Both the position numbers and the translations under genes were made by a program. A DNA stretch of 64,000 nt. Origin: Solanum dulcamara (Eukaryota > Streptophyta > Magnoliopsida > Solanales > Solanaceae). Shown here in pieces: positions 1-13,200 of this stretch (the first letter of the stretch is position 1; the number at the start of each line of letters is the position of its first letter). The stretch lies in contig NC_077245.1 of the NCBI RefSeq assembly GCF_947179165.1, positions 13,982,740 through 14,046,739 on the forward strand. Reading direction: 5' to 3'. The notes beneath the pieces were generated by a model. It was given only the letters and a program-made list of their open reading frames with translations. It made no database searches and was not told the DNA's origin.

Positions 1-199
1 TGTTTGAGGACATTAAATTTATATAATGAATACACAATTTAGTTTTTGTAATATTAAAATATTATTATCTAGCTATAATAAGATACAATTTTAGTTTTTT
101 TTATAATTATATATGTTGAAAGTTTTAAAAGGAAGATATTTGTTTTTAAAAAATAAATATTCATATGTATTTATTGATTTTTTTTGTTTTTGTCATTAT
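1..199. other. AT-rich intergenic sequence, no gene seen
   Basis: Very AT-rich sequence without a recognisable coding frame, RNA gene or repeat structure. It ends in a short TA-rich stretch where the LINE fragment beginning near 200 takes over. Confidence 0.5.
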
Positions 200-365
200 A
201 ATATATATATATTGGTTTTTTCTCTTATTTGGGCCGATATTTTTGAGCTGAGGGTCTTTCAGAAATAGTCTAACTCCATGAGGTAGTGGTAAGGTTTGCG
301 TACATTCTACTCTCCCCAAATCCAATTTGTAGGATTTCACTGGATAGATTGTTGTTGTTGTTCTT
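200..365 (+). mobile_element. RTE-type LINE, 3' end fragment
   Basis: This stretch matches the 3' terminal part of the larger LINE at 10796-12252 almost word for word. Shared words include gaggtagtggtaagg, tctactctcccc and ggatttcactgg, and both copies end in a run of TTG triplets. RTE-clade LINEs of Solanaceae typically end in such a short triplet tail and are 5' truncated, as here. No coding part remains. The orientation is given by the TTG tail at the right end. Confidence 0.75.
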
Positions 366-3300
366 TATATGTATTTACATTTTTATTTTATTAGTTATTA
401 TTTTTTTAACATAGCAATATTTCAATAATAACATTAACACGATATGTACATTTTACATTTGTTTTATTCAAAACCATATGATTAATAATTTTTCTTTAAT
501 GTGTTAACATTTCTCAATAATAATATATTTATTTAGCATTTATCATGAAATTAAGTAAATACAAATAGTGAATTAATAAAATTTTTGTATACCTTATTTC
601 TTTTTACAAAAAAAATGGGCTAAAGTATATTTTTCTATGCAATTTGATTAATTTTAAAACTAAATAATAAAAAAGGAAGCAAATAATTACGTGATAATTA
701 ATTATTTAAATCACAATTAGGGCTTTGCTTTAGTTAATTAAATAGTTTTAATTTATGCCTTGTGTCTCAATCTATTGAAAAACTTGGAAATAATAGAGAG
801 AAACGAAATGGAGAGGAGCTCCATCGTAGAAAGGGAGCCATGTTTCTTTTCCCTACATCTCTCTCTATATGTAATAACAATGGTAAAAGAGAGAAATTCA
901 TAGAAAGTATAATCAAATTTATTATCGCAAAAAATTATTTCTTTATACCAAACAAAGATTATCTTCATGCAGTTCAGTTTTTAGCGGTCCATATTGTGGT
1001 GTTTGCAATGTTCTGATAAAAAAGATTTATTTTCTTTTTTTAGTGTTTCGTATTTTGACATGAATAAACAAATAGAGAAGGAATTAAGAGGATCATAAAC
1101 AATAGAGCATACTGCAGAGAAGGAATTAAGAGGATCTTGCTGGCATCAACATATTCATAAATTGAGAGAGTGATTTCGATTACAAAATAAATAAATAATT
1201 ATTGCGCACAAAACTTTGTATCCATTGAAATTTAATGAATTACAAAAGTTCTTACATATGATTAAACAATAGAATGCATGTTGGTGGGTTGAATAGTTCT
1301 CCTTTGTTAATTTCTGAAATACTCTATTGTTGCTTTGTTGAAGAAGGGGAACAATGTGGTTTGGTATGGTTATCCGAGAAAGAAACTACGTTGGTGTTGT
1401 TTGTGCCTACATTTTGTTTTATATTAGAAGTTGTAACTGTTATTTATATTTTAGATTTTAGATTTAGATTAAACTAGTATATGTACTTGTGCGTTGCCTG
1501 ATTAATTGATGAAAATAAATTAATATATAAGCTTAGTTTATTGTCTACATTTAATAATAATAAATTTTAGCATAATTTTTTTTTAAATTATTTAAAATCA
1601 TAAATACACTCACACAATCCATGTTATCCTCTTGTTAGAATAATAAAGATATACAAAAAAATTAATCGTTAGATTAAAAAATAAAATATAGCTAAGAAAA
1701 GTCCTATGATTATGATAATGCTAAGCATAAAATTAAATAATTTTAATCACTTGAATATCAAATTGTAGGCATGCTATTCAAATTTTCAAAGTTTGTCTTT
1801 CAATTTTTCTAAAAATCATATAATTATATGGTATTTTAGAACTATATAATTGTTATAGTTGAACAATATTTATAAATTTATTTTCAAATCTATTTCAGAT
1901 AACACATTGAACGAATAATGATATATAAAAAAGATAATATTATAACATTTAATTTTTATTGCAATCAAAAATCATTAAGAAAATAGTCAAAATTAGTGAG
2001 AAAAAAGGTTATTGCATATGCATAAGTTATCAAAATTTTAGGAAATATATTTTTATAATTATTGTTATCATTGGAGGAAATAACAAATTTCAAAGTAAAT
2101 TTTTTCTCCAAATTCATCATCACTACGTATAATAATATTTTTGCTTAATGTGAGTGCTAAGTAGATAACCTTTGTTCAATAGAAATATTCAACTCAAATA
2201 TTTATTTTATATGAGATTCAAAAATTTATGCTTCTATCTTACATACCCTATTAGATATATCTATATATTTGAGTCTTAAAAAATAATTGATATGCAAAAA
2301 AACATACAATAGTACTTTCATCAATTATGCCAAAGTTGCAAGTGGTATTTTCTCACGAATAATGGTATAGAAGATAATATTTTTGATAGTGTCATATTAG
2401 ATTATTCCGATTATTCTATTACTTAACAACACTAATGCTTCTTCAAATGTAAATACTACCTTAATAAAGTAATATTTGAAGCTCTAAATAATATAAAATT
2501 TGAATTATTCTACTCCAAGAATCCTCCAATACATGTGATGCTTGGGCAGAAATTGTACCCTTATGTAATACTATTTCCCGCATCTAATATAGCAATTTGA
2601 CAATATATATTGCCAAATAAAAATTACAAACAAAGAAAAAATAGATGATAATCATAATTCCTATATGAAGATTTCCTTTAATTTTTTCACTGCTGGTGAA
2701 TCGAGAGCGTGCAGATATTTTTTTTACTCTCTATTTCTTTTTATCCCATTTTTATTTCTATCTTATATAGTTGTGTGGATAATTTCTGGAAAGTGATTAT
2801 GTGATGAAGGAAATGAGGAATGGGAAGTTACGCCCGTATAGTTGAGAATTTTGTGGATGGTTTATTTTTGTGGGGTCTTTTTCTTATTTTATCTTTTTTT
2901 TTAAAAAAATAACATATCTCTTCGGTTAAACAATTTGGAGAGAAAATTCTGGAAAAGATCTAAATTATGTAATTTTGAAATAATTACATATTTTTAAATA
3001 ATTAATCAATAAAGATAAGTATTCTACTTTTTAACTTTGGTAACTTTTCTTTTTAGTGTTTTCAATTTTTATTTTTATTTTCAGATTTTTAATTAATTTT
3101 AATTATTAAAAAAAATATTTTTTGTGGTGCTGACACGATAGATAGATAGTACTCGTAACCGCGGGATGAGAGGAAAAAAAACATTTAATTTATTTGAGCA
3201 TATCAAAATTATATAGTACAACTTTAAATTTAAATAATAATTATTTTATTATTAATGCAATATACTTAATAAAAAAATTACTATAACTTTTTATTAATTT

Positions 3301-6090
3301 GTTGCTCAATTTAGTATTGTTATATATTTGTCTTTTTTCCAATTGTTTACGATTCTTCAGTTTTGTATTATTTTTTGTCTTCCTTATCAGCAGCGAGTTA
3401 GAAGTCGGCATACTAGTTAGCGAAACTCAATAATTTTAAATCAAACTTTATATTTATCTTATAATATTTAATTTATATATATATAGCTTGACTTTATCCA
3501 AAACTTAGAATCCATAATCTTTAAAGTTGTTGTTTCATCATATGTATTACTTTTAGATAATATTTTTTGAGTTAAATATCTGTTAAAATTTTAGTGAAGT
3601 AATCTTATCCGTAAAATATAATTTTTAGTATGTGTTTTAAGAAATTAAGAGAGAAAAAAAATATCCATGATACCTCATCGTCCATACAAGGATTTTCGGA
3701 TCTACACATATTCCTTCATTACTTGCAGAATTTTGAGTACTATTACACAAGTTCTTTATTTCTCTCCCTCATCACAATCTACCATAAAATCTCATAAGTA
3801 TATATTTTAGTTGTTCTCCAAAGATCATCCTACTGTTTTCACTCTTATTTCTTCTCCCTAAAAATTCAAAAAGAGAATTAAATAAAAGTTGAAGCCATTT
3901 GCTGCTATAAAAAGAAAGATCTCGAGTGATACATGTACCAAAAAGAAGAAGAAATAATAATATGTTATAGAAAATTGATAAATGCCGCTCTCGTCCGCTA
4001 TTCCTCCCAATGCCATCATTGTCACCTTTTCTGTATTTTGTTGCATCTTTTGCACTCTATAAATGTTGTTTTTCATATTTTTTTTGAAACTAAAATTCAA
4101 AGAACATAAGAGCATTAAAATTGTAGGAATAGAATTGAAATAATTATCAAAGAAATGTTTAGACTTTCATAATTAATTAATAAAAAATTGGAATTAAGAA
4201 AATACATGAAGATGCACTAACTTATTGTATTGTGATGAGCTAATTGTATACTATTGTTTAATTTTGTGAAACAATTTAAATGATAGAGGGATGGATAAAT
4301 AAGTAAATAAGTGTACATGTTATCTATGGTGTTAATTACAACATTGTAAAAATAACACTATCTTGCTTAGCCAAGAAAACTTTAACTTTTGATTAGCCAC
4401 CAAGTTAGTGTACTATATATGTTGTCCCTTCAAGTCCTGCAACTTTGTAATCCATCGATTAGTCAATAACTAGACACTTCAACCAATTAGTAAATATATA
4501 TTGTCAAAGAATTTCAGCCACTTGTTGCAATTAGATATCAACCAAAACAGTTTCAGTTTCATGCCATTGAGAAAGAGGAAAAACGCACGATCAATCATAA
4601 AGTTGATTACCGGCCAACAAACGATAGATATCAACTTTTATAATTTTCATCTAATTGGCCTGTACATAGACACCAATCACCATAGCAGTTGATTAACACC
4701 CCCTCACATGTATAAAATAGTTATAAAATCATAAAAATAGCCTAACATTTGAATATATATTAAAAGATATTCTTTTCAAGAGCGATAAAATTAATGAAAA
4801 AACTATTTTACCTTTGACATGACAAACTCACTAATATGTGAATGTTTAATATATAGAGTACCTCTTTACATCCCTATCTCAGATGAAACCTGTGAACAAA
4901 TAATGGAATCACAATAAGTTGAGTATAGCTAGTTCGCTTCATTATTCATGAATTGAAATAAATAATTTTTTGTAATTGAAGAAGGGGTGGAGAAGTCATC
5001 TTCTTTCAATAAAAAATGGAGAAGTTAAGTGGGTGAGGAAATAAGAGGGGGAAGTTATGTTGGTGAGGAAAACACTTATTCAATTTAATAATCTTTAAAT
5101 TTCTCTGAAAACTGATGGATTCTATAAAGAAATAATTAAAATCAATTTTAGAATTTAAATTAAAAAAATTAAAATAACTATAAAAAAATAATATATTTTT
5201 TTAAAAAATTGTAAATATTAAATTGCTAACGTGTTAGCATGTTAGCGATAATCGTAGTTTTTTATAAAAAAAAATTGGTTTGATTTTTTATATGTATATA
5301 AAATTGAAAAATGATTAACAATAATTTAAAATCTAAGTATATGTGAACAAATAAATTTAAAAATTCGATTTTATCTCTTAGGCATATTTAAAAAGGGGAT
5401 CTGAAACTTTCAATAATGTGTGTAACTTTCTTTTGAAACTGTTGTGGGATTTTGAATTGTCAAAAATTTTCTATTTACTTATTTTTTGATTATTTGTAAC
5501 TAAATTTTATTCTATAAACGGTGCGTAGTTTCCTTTGGGGTGTTTGTGAAACCGTGCATGTGTGTGTTTGTGGGGATATGGGGGCAAGGGACGTGCGTAG
5601 TTTTATATAGTTTAATTTTTTTCCTTTTTTTTTCTTTCTCTTCTTCTTTTTTTTCTTTATCTTTTTTGAAAAATTAATATTAATTTATACTTTATATTTT
5701 AACCTAAATACATACTTAATATTTTAATTTAATTAAACTAATCCAAATATGTACTTTAAGTTTTAATAAATTAAATCTTATTAACATTGACTACTAATTA
5801 AATACCTTAGTTAGGTGTTATGAAATATTAAATTTTAAATATTTAATATTAATTTTTCTTTCTTTTCAAAATTCTTTTAATATTGTTCTAGAAATTATCA
5901 GAATTTAAATTTTAGAAACAAACTGTCAAGTGACAGTTTTTGTAATCCGATTTTGTCAATTGGGATTTTTTCCAAATTTAAATGTGTGCATCTTTTTGTA
6001 GATGGACAGTTTTTAATAATTTTTTTATTTTCTATATTAAAATTTAATTAATTGATAATTGATTTTTTAAAATTTAAAAATTCGAGAATA

Positions 6091-6143
6091 ATTGTAGCGC
6101 TGACACGTAGCGTTCTTGCCTCTCCTATTATGTATAGATTGAT
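6091..6143. repeat. Terminus-like repeat, copy 1 (unclassified element)
   Basis: The segment reads gctgacacgtagcg, then ttgcctctcctattatgtatagatt. A related segment lies at 6545-6603 (gatgacacatg, then ttgcctcttctattatatataaatagatt), and a weaker relative of the first words is at 3127-3140 (gtgctgacacgata). Shared ends followed by TATAGATT-like AT runs suggest the 3' ends of a non-autonomous element family. The class is not determined. Confidence 0.35.
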
Positions 6144-6544
6144 AATTGAGTTTTACGTGGAAATATTAGACTGGGGGCCTAAAAAATTGGGAAACAGGTG
6201 ATCACCCAAAACTAATTAATAGTCTAAATAGAAATTTTAAAATTGTTTTGAATCAAACGTGGGAGGCTAGCTAGTTTTTTGAAAAAATAACTCAAACTCC
6301 CACTCAAATTTAAAAGTCATACCAAATAATAAGTGATTAGGATTAGAATTTAATTTTTCAATATTTGTTATTTTAACTTTATTTATTTAAAATTTGAATT
6401 GCGACGACAGTTAGATTTTCATGTAAATTTGAATTACATGAATTGCTAATGTTTCCTTCATTTTTGCAGTTAGATTTTCATTCCATCTTTTTTCTTTTAC
6501 ATTTAATCTTTTTCTCTTTTCTTTAATATAAAAGATATTCCTAA

Positions 6545-6603
6545 TTTTTATAGTGATGACACATGAAAATTTTGCCTCTTCTATTATATATAAATAGATT
6601 ATT
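6545..6603. repeat. Terminus-like repeat, copy 2 (unclassified element)
   Basis: A diverged second copy of the segment at 6091-6143, about 455 bp away and in the same orientation. It is followed by an (ATT)n run. It may be the end of a non-autonomous transposon, or one of two arms of an element spanning about 6.1-6.6 kb. Confidence 0.35.
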
Positions 6604-6654
6604 ATTATTATTATAAATAATGATAAATTGAGATAAGAACGTATACTAATCTAT

Positions 6655-6840
6655 AATGATGAAGTAATAGTTGCGTTTCATCTGCGTACAATCAGACTGA
6701 TTATCCAGAGCTTAGAGCGCACCTATCACTACCTCATAAAGGCATCGGGCCCATATCATATGAAACGTCTCCATAGTGCTGTCCCATAAGATAAGCACGC
6801 CGCTAGCCTGCTGGCCGGGTGAATCTATCCACCATTGTGT
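6655..6840. other. Unexplained GC-richer island 3' of the cyclase gene
   Basis: This roughly 185-bp block is clearly richer in G and C than its surroundings. It contains an inverted pair, cgtttcat near 6674 and atgaaacg near 6757, that could close a loop of about 75 nt. It lies about 370 bp beyond the cyclase stop codon and could be distal 3' UTR, another transcript or a piece of an element. No tRNA cloverleaf or protein frame was recognised. Confidence 0.3.
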
Positions 6841-6959
6841 TTTTTGTTTCTCCTCATTTCTTAGGACACTCTTAAATGCAAGAGCAATGGACCAAAACTT
6901 TGGGGGTTAGGCATACAAGAATTTTGGTGAATAGTACGGGTTTACTTCTAATCCAAGTC

Positions 6960-7206
6960 TAGTTTTCGTAGTCCTAATTTAATACATGTTGTTAGCTGTT
7001 AAGCATTGAATCAGTTTCCATCTCAAACAATACAGGAAAACTGTTCGAGGACAAAGCATAGAAACCACAAAGAAGGTTAGTTACGAAAATAACTTACACT
7101 AACCAACTTATTCATTGTGCATCTAGCAAGTTAAAGGTGGACAGAAAAAGAAAAGAGTCAAGACTTGGCGAAACATCGAAGCTGCAGTATCATCTGGAAC
7201 TGCAAT
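6960..7206 (-). other. Probable 3' UTR of the cyclase gene
   Basis: Minus-strand sequence directly after the TGA at 7207-7209. It includes an AATAAG-type near-consensus polyadenylation signal within caatgaataag, reading on the minus strand near 7105-7115, and T-rich stretches downstream. The end point is not defined by sequence alone. Confidence 0.35.
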
Positions 7207-10200
7207 TCAATTAGCTTTGAGTACACGAGAACGATATTCTCCCAATGCCCAAATTGGGAAAATGTTCCTGTATGCAGAATATGATATCATGCAGTTCCTA
7301 TTGAAGACCCCGCTGATCTCCTGAGAAATAAACAAGCAATCCAGCCACATATTAGAATGCCTGAATCAGTTTCCGAAACAAAATGTAGGAAACATGCAAA
7401 TCATAGTGACTGGACATTTGTCCTTTGATTATATTGGGTCATTTGAGGTAAAAAAAAAATAAGACTATTAAGTTCCGCAAGCAACAAACATAACCATGTA
7501 CATATACAACTTAGATATGAAAACAGCTCCACTACCAGTTTACTGAATCTATTGCCTCAGAAATGTAATTATTAGGATTTCAGCCATCAAAATTTAGGTG
7601 TTAATAGTTTGAATACTTTATCCTCTCACTAAACACAAAACTAAACCAGGGATATTGATTTAAGAAACTATAATAAGCCACATTGAAAATGCAGTGAAAA
7701 CAGTATAAAAGAGGAAAATCATATTAAACCCCTAAAATCACGAAACAATGAAACCTCCGTGTTTATTTAAAACTGTTGGCAATTCATTTGAAAGGTACTA
7801 AGGAATGACCATGTGATAGGGGCAAATATTATCCTACATTAACCAAAACACCATCTTCTTATCCCAACTGTTGTACTTGAATAGAATTCTTGCCTATCAA
7901 ATGAAACGATAAGCAATATGTAGATTTAGACCTTATTCATTGAATCAGCCTTCACCAATTTTTTCTCCAATGCCAGTACTCCTATAAAAGCTTACTCTCC
8001 CATGGAGATTGTACTCCCCAGTGCTCCTGATCTTTCTCTCAAGCTCTCTTCTTCCCCTCCCCCCACAATGAAAGATACCCAATATTTACCAGATTCTGTT
8101 GAACAATGTAATTTATATTTACATGCTTCCTTTCCCAAAATGGTATGCAGCTCTTAATTCAAGTTAATCCCCAAACTCTATCCAGGAGGCACAGCCAGAT
8201 TTAAAACCAAATCAAAACTAAAACGAGAGCTTAGGCAATCTTTTAACCAAAAGTAAAAGGAGGCTACACTCTTTCAGTTTTTTAAAATACCAACCAGGCA
8301 CTGGTTCTTATACCATAACAGGCACTTTTAAACTACAAAGCTTAGAGACTGCAGAATTACCTGCTGAGGGTAATCTCCATTTTCTTGCTGAGCATTTATT
8401 AATTCTTTTGCTGCAGAGTGTAATGGTGTAGGATTTCTCTCAGCCTACAATTGTTAAGAGGTAAAATGTAAACTCCAGCGGAAAAAAGTGGCCCATTTGC
8501 ATATATAGTTCCACATCTCAATAATCTACAAGGATGTGTTGTGCAGAAAGGCATGACAACCATCGGTCATTATCACAAAGCAGAAGACTCCAATAGTTAT
8601 GAAGGTATACAAAATATTCAGCTGAGAGGTGTGAGCAGATCCAAGATGTTGGGATGTACTGATGCCACCAATTTATTGCCTGAAGATTTCTACGTCTCAA
8701 ATTTTCAAATTAGGAATAACCATGTAAATCAACTTACTTGAGTATGCCAAATGCTTCATAAAGGTCTTTCACTAAAATCTCATTAAAAAGAACAATTTAA
8801 CACTAAAGAATTGTCAAGAGACAGAATAAATGCTTCATAAAGGTCTTTCACTAAAATCTCATTGAAAAGAACAATTTAACACTAAAGAATTGTCAAGAGA
8901 CAGAATAAATGATGGCTATCTAAATACAAAATTACCCTTCCAAAAGCACATCAATGACTATGACCAAATGATCTTCTGGCATCACTGCCAGTTCACTATT
9001 GATCTCCCTACCCCACCTTCCCTCCTCCCCTTCAAAAGAAACAGAGGGAGAAGAGAGAAGGGTAAACTATCAGCATTATTTCAAAGGAATGCCAACTTTA
9101 GCAGAGGGGGAAGCGTTTGAAAGAAAATCTATCTGAACCAGACCCGTGATTGTAGAAATCATTTGGGTTGGTTTGGTCTTAAAAAGTGGGAAACTGACAA
9201 TTTTGGTTTTAACAATTAAATATCATAGAAAACTAAAACAAACTGATTATTGTAATATATGTTCCTACAAGCTTTCTTAATTTCCTATAATTAGAGTATT
9301 TATGTTTCAATTTCTCCTCTTAGGTCTTTACTAATGAGAAAGCATTAGTCTCTAATGGGGTTCTTTTTGCTATAATGCTTTCCGTGGTTGAAGGAATTTG
9401 TATCTTATACATGTTATAATTTATCATATTTTGGTTTAAAGGGCAGCCCGGTGCACTTAAGCTCCCGCTATGCGCAGGGTCCGGGGAAGGGCCCGACCAC
9501 AAGGGTCTGTTGTACGCAGCCTTACCTTGCATTTCTGCCAGAGGCTGTTTCCAAGGCTTGAACCCGTGACCTCCTGGTCACATGGCAGCAACTTTACCAG
9601 TTACTCCAAGGCTCCCCTTCATAATTTATCATATTTTGGTTTGATGAGTGGAATTCAATTAAAGGTATGCTCTTATTTGCATTACTGTAGGTTTATATGT
9701 TTCTAGTTTTCTTACTATTTCTTGTATTTTCGAGCATTTTCTTCAATATTAGTACTAGTTTTCAAATAAAATTTCGTTTTAATTTTCTAAAACTGATAAA
9801 CTGAATAAACCAGTATACCAAAACTACAACACTGTTCATCTTCAATACTCTTGGTTGGTTTTGTCATTAGTTCCTGAAAGACCATTTAAAATGGATTTTT
9901 TCAATATAAAAGAAGGATGATCCAAACAATAGTACACTAAACAATGTCTCGATACCATAGGAAGTCTCAGTCGCTACTGGCTCCAGCCATTTTTCTGAGG
10001 ATATAAGATAGTCAACAACAGCTTGGTCACTCCATCTTTAAATTTTCATCCATGAAGGTACATGGTAATTGTCATGAGGTCTTCATCTCTCCAGAAAATT
10101 ACACAGGGATCGGCAGAAGAAAGCAACAAATTAAGGTTTCAAACTAGTTTTTTGATTTTCCTATTTGAATGTGAAAATGAAGAACATCTATTTCTTTGTT

Positions 10201-13200
10201 CAATTGCAACGAATATATTTTAACTATTTATTGTTACTTACAGTTCTGACAATCATGTATGGGTCAAAACTTTATTAGTACCTGTCCAGCAGCAATTAGA
10301 GTCAGCATAGCCCATGCTGTATTTACAACATGAGATCTGTTGCCTTCAAGATTTGAATACACCTGTAAGGAAGACAAGGAAAAGAGAAGACAAGAATGAC
10401 TGGTAAATTAATGTCTGTACAAGAGAATAGAAGGCAAAGATAACTCTCCCTACTGCATCTTATAGGAGATATGACAAGCACCTTGATAGTATGAGGAAAT
10501 ATGTAGCTATTTAAGTCATTGGTTTGTTTGTAAATGTTTTCTCACTGTATTATATATATATGAACTGACAATACTCCAAGCCCAAGTCTTTATTCATGAT
10601 TATCTATGAATTTCTAACATACAGGTTACGCCGCAACCCCAGTCGACACGACATGGGTGCGAGATCCGTGCCTGATTTTGGGAACTTTGACCAAAATCGA
10701 CAGAGAAATTCGTACAGATTCTATAAGATCTGTAATCAAAACAAAAGCTATGGTGAAATTGAAGAAAATGGAATAATACGTGTGTCAATCTGAGAGAATC
10801 AGTTCGGATTCATGCCGGGGTGGTCGACTACTGAAGCAATCCATCTTATGGGGAGATTGGTGGAGGAATTTAGAGAAAGAAAAAGGGATCTTCATATGGT
10901 GTTCCTTGATCTTGAAAAGGCTTATGACAAAGTTTCGAGGGATGTTCTCTGGAGGTGTCTGGAGGCTAAAGAGGTACCAATGGTGTATATTAGGGCGATA
11001 AAGGACATGTATGCCAGAGCCAAGACTCGGGTTAGGACGGTGGGAGGTGACTCAGAGCATCTTCCTGTGGCGATGGGACTACATTAGGGATTTGTGCTTA
11101 GTCCGTCTCTTTTTGCCTTGGTGATGAATAAGCTGACACGATCTATTTAGGTTCCATGGTATATGCTATTTGCAGATGACATAGTCTTGATTGATGAGAC
11201 ACGGAATAGAGTTAATAATAGGTTAGAGGTTTGGAGACAAACGCTGGAGTCCAAAGGGTTCAAATTGAGCAGGACCAAAACAGAATACGTGCAGTGCAAA
11301 TTCAGTGTTGTGATGGAGGAAGAGGGCAGGGAAGTGAGGCTTGCCACTCAACCTATCCCCAAGATAGAAAGCTTTAAATATCTTGAATCCATCATCCAGA
11401 GTAGTGGAGACATCGACGATGATGTCACGCATCCATTGGAGCAGCATGGATGAAATGGAGGCTTGCCTTTGGAGTACTGTGTGATTAGAAGGTATCACTT
11501 AAACTTCAAGGTAAGTTCTATAGAATGATGGTTTGACCGGCATTGTTATATGGAGTGGAGTGCTAGCCAGTCAAGAACTCTCATATTCAGAAGGTACATG
11601 TTGCAGAGATGAGGATGCTGAGATGGATGTGTGGGCACACCAGAAGAGATAAGATTAGGAATGAGGTTATTCGGGAGAAGATGGGTGGCCTCTGTGGCAA
11701 ACAAGATGAGGGAAGTGAGACTGAGATGGTTTGGACATGTGCAGAGGAGGGTGTCAATGCACCAGTTAGGAGGTGTGAGCGGTTGGATTTGGGGGTTATG
11801 TGAAGGGGTAGGGGTAGACCAAAGAAGTATTGGGGAGATGTGATTAGACATAATATGCCGCTACTCCATATCACCGAGGACATGACCTTAGATAGAAAGG
11901 AGTGGAGGTCGAGGATTAGGGTGGAAGGCTAGTAGGGATAGTATGGTGTATTGCCTTGTGATGATTTAGGGTTGGTCGTAGGTCTAGAAGTGCCACTACA
12001 GTTGTATTGTTCCTTTTGATTATCTCATTACTTTGCTATTGTTATTATTATTGTGTTGTGTTACTCGTTTTTGCCGTTATGCTATATATATTGGTTCTTC
12101 TCTCTCTTTCTTATTTGGGGATGATACTTTTGAGACGAGGGTCTATCGAAAACAGTTTCTCTATCTCCACGAGGTAGTGGTAAGGTCTGCGTACATTCTA
12201 CTCTCCCCAGACCTCACTTATGGGATTTCACTGGGTATGTTGTTGTTGTTGTAATATCTCATACTTTAGGCTTTATGACTATTTAAAGATATTTGAATTT
12301 TTTTTGCCGATTCCCTGAAACCCGTATCCAGACCTGGATCCGTATCCCCAAATCTTAAAATTTAGATCATGAATGATCTGAACCCGTGCGGGAACACTCA
12401 CACTCGAGTCTGAGCAACATAGCATACAAGTCCTAGATCTGAGCACTCTGCCTGATTATGTGTATAGGCAGATGTTAGTACTGCTAAGTAAAAAGTAGAG
12501 TCCGAGGGACAATTTTTTCCATGTGGTAAACAAAAGGTTTGGACTTAATAAATAGGGAAAAGGGTCTGATATACCCCTCAACTTTGCAATTTAGAGTTGA
12601 TATACCCCTCGTTAAAAAAAGTGGTTCACATATACCCATGTCGTTACACAAATGACTCAGATATACCCTTTTTAGCTGACAGAAGTGAAAAATTGATTTT
12701 CAATTTTTTTTCTATTTTTTATTAAAATAAAATGGCATTTTTTCTGATTTTTTTATTAAAATAAAATGGCAAAATAGATCGAGACCCTCCTAAACTTGTC
12801 GAGTTTTATTTTGTGCACACCTAAACTTTACATTAGCCTAATTAGCCTCTTGAACGTGGTAATTTAATAGTTTCAACCTCTCTAGATGTTGATATGGCAA
12901 AGAGCATGAATGCACTCTCTTTAAGGCGTGTGGGATCAGCTATTAATTGTCACATAAATTCATCAATGATTTATTTGTTTATATATATATATATATATCT
13001 TTTTCTAAATCCAAATTTACAAAACTTAGTTGAAGCTTTATTTATTTTAGCCAAATTAAGATAAGGTTTAGCCAAAATAATGAAGTTCAAGCAGGTATTT
13101 TCTACAACAAGAAAGAGTCGTATATTTTTCTTGCAAAGACTACGTATTTCAATTGTGCACAGTGCATTGTTCTATTTTCAAGTCAAATACACAAATATTT

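Larger units (their letters stand above)
366..6654. other. Long AT-rich intergenic region without a convincing gene
   Basis: About 6.3 kb with only short open frames (63-91 codons) that show no domain, signal or codon pattern typical of a plant gene. Some parts look like old transposon debris, for example the paired termini listed at 6091-6143 and 6545-6603. No tRNA, rRNA or clear promoter was found. Confidence 0.5.

Noticed and set aside
753..1016. Overlapping open frames on both strands as a possible small gene
   Set aside because: Short, with lysine- and isoleucine-rich translations typical of AT-rich DNA. No domain, conserved motif or plausible promoter is seen.
8518..8741. Open frames on both strands inside cyclase intron 16
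   Set aside because: They lie wholly within a well-defined intron and show no protein-like features.
9320..9706. Open frames across the SINE as protein genes
   Set aside because: The same peptide appears at 14146-14403 because both are the SINE. The element is pol III-derived and non-coding.
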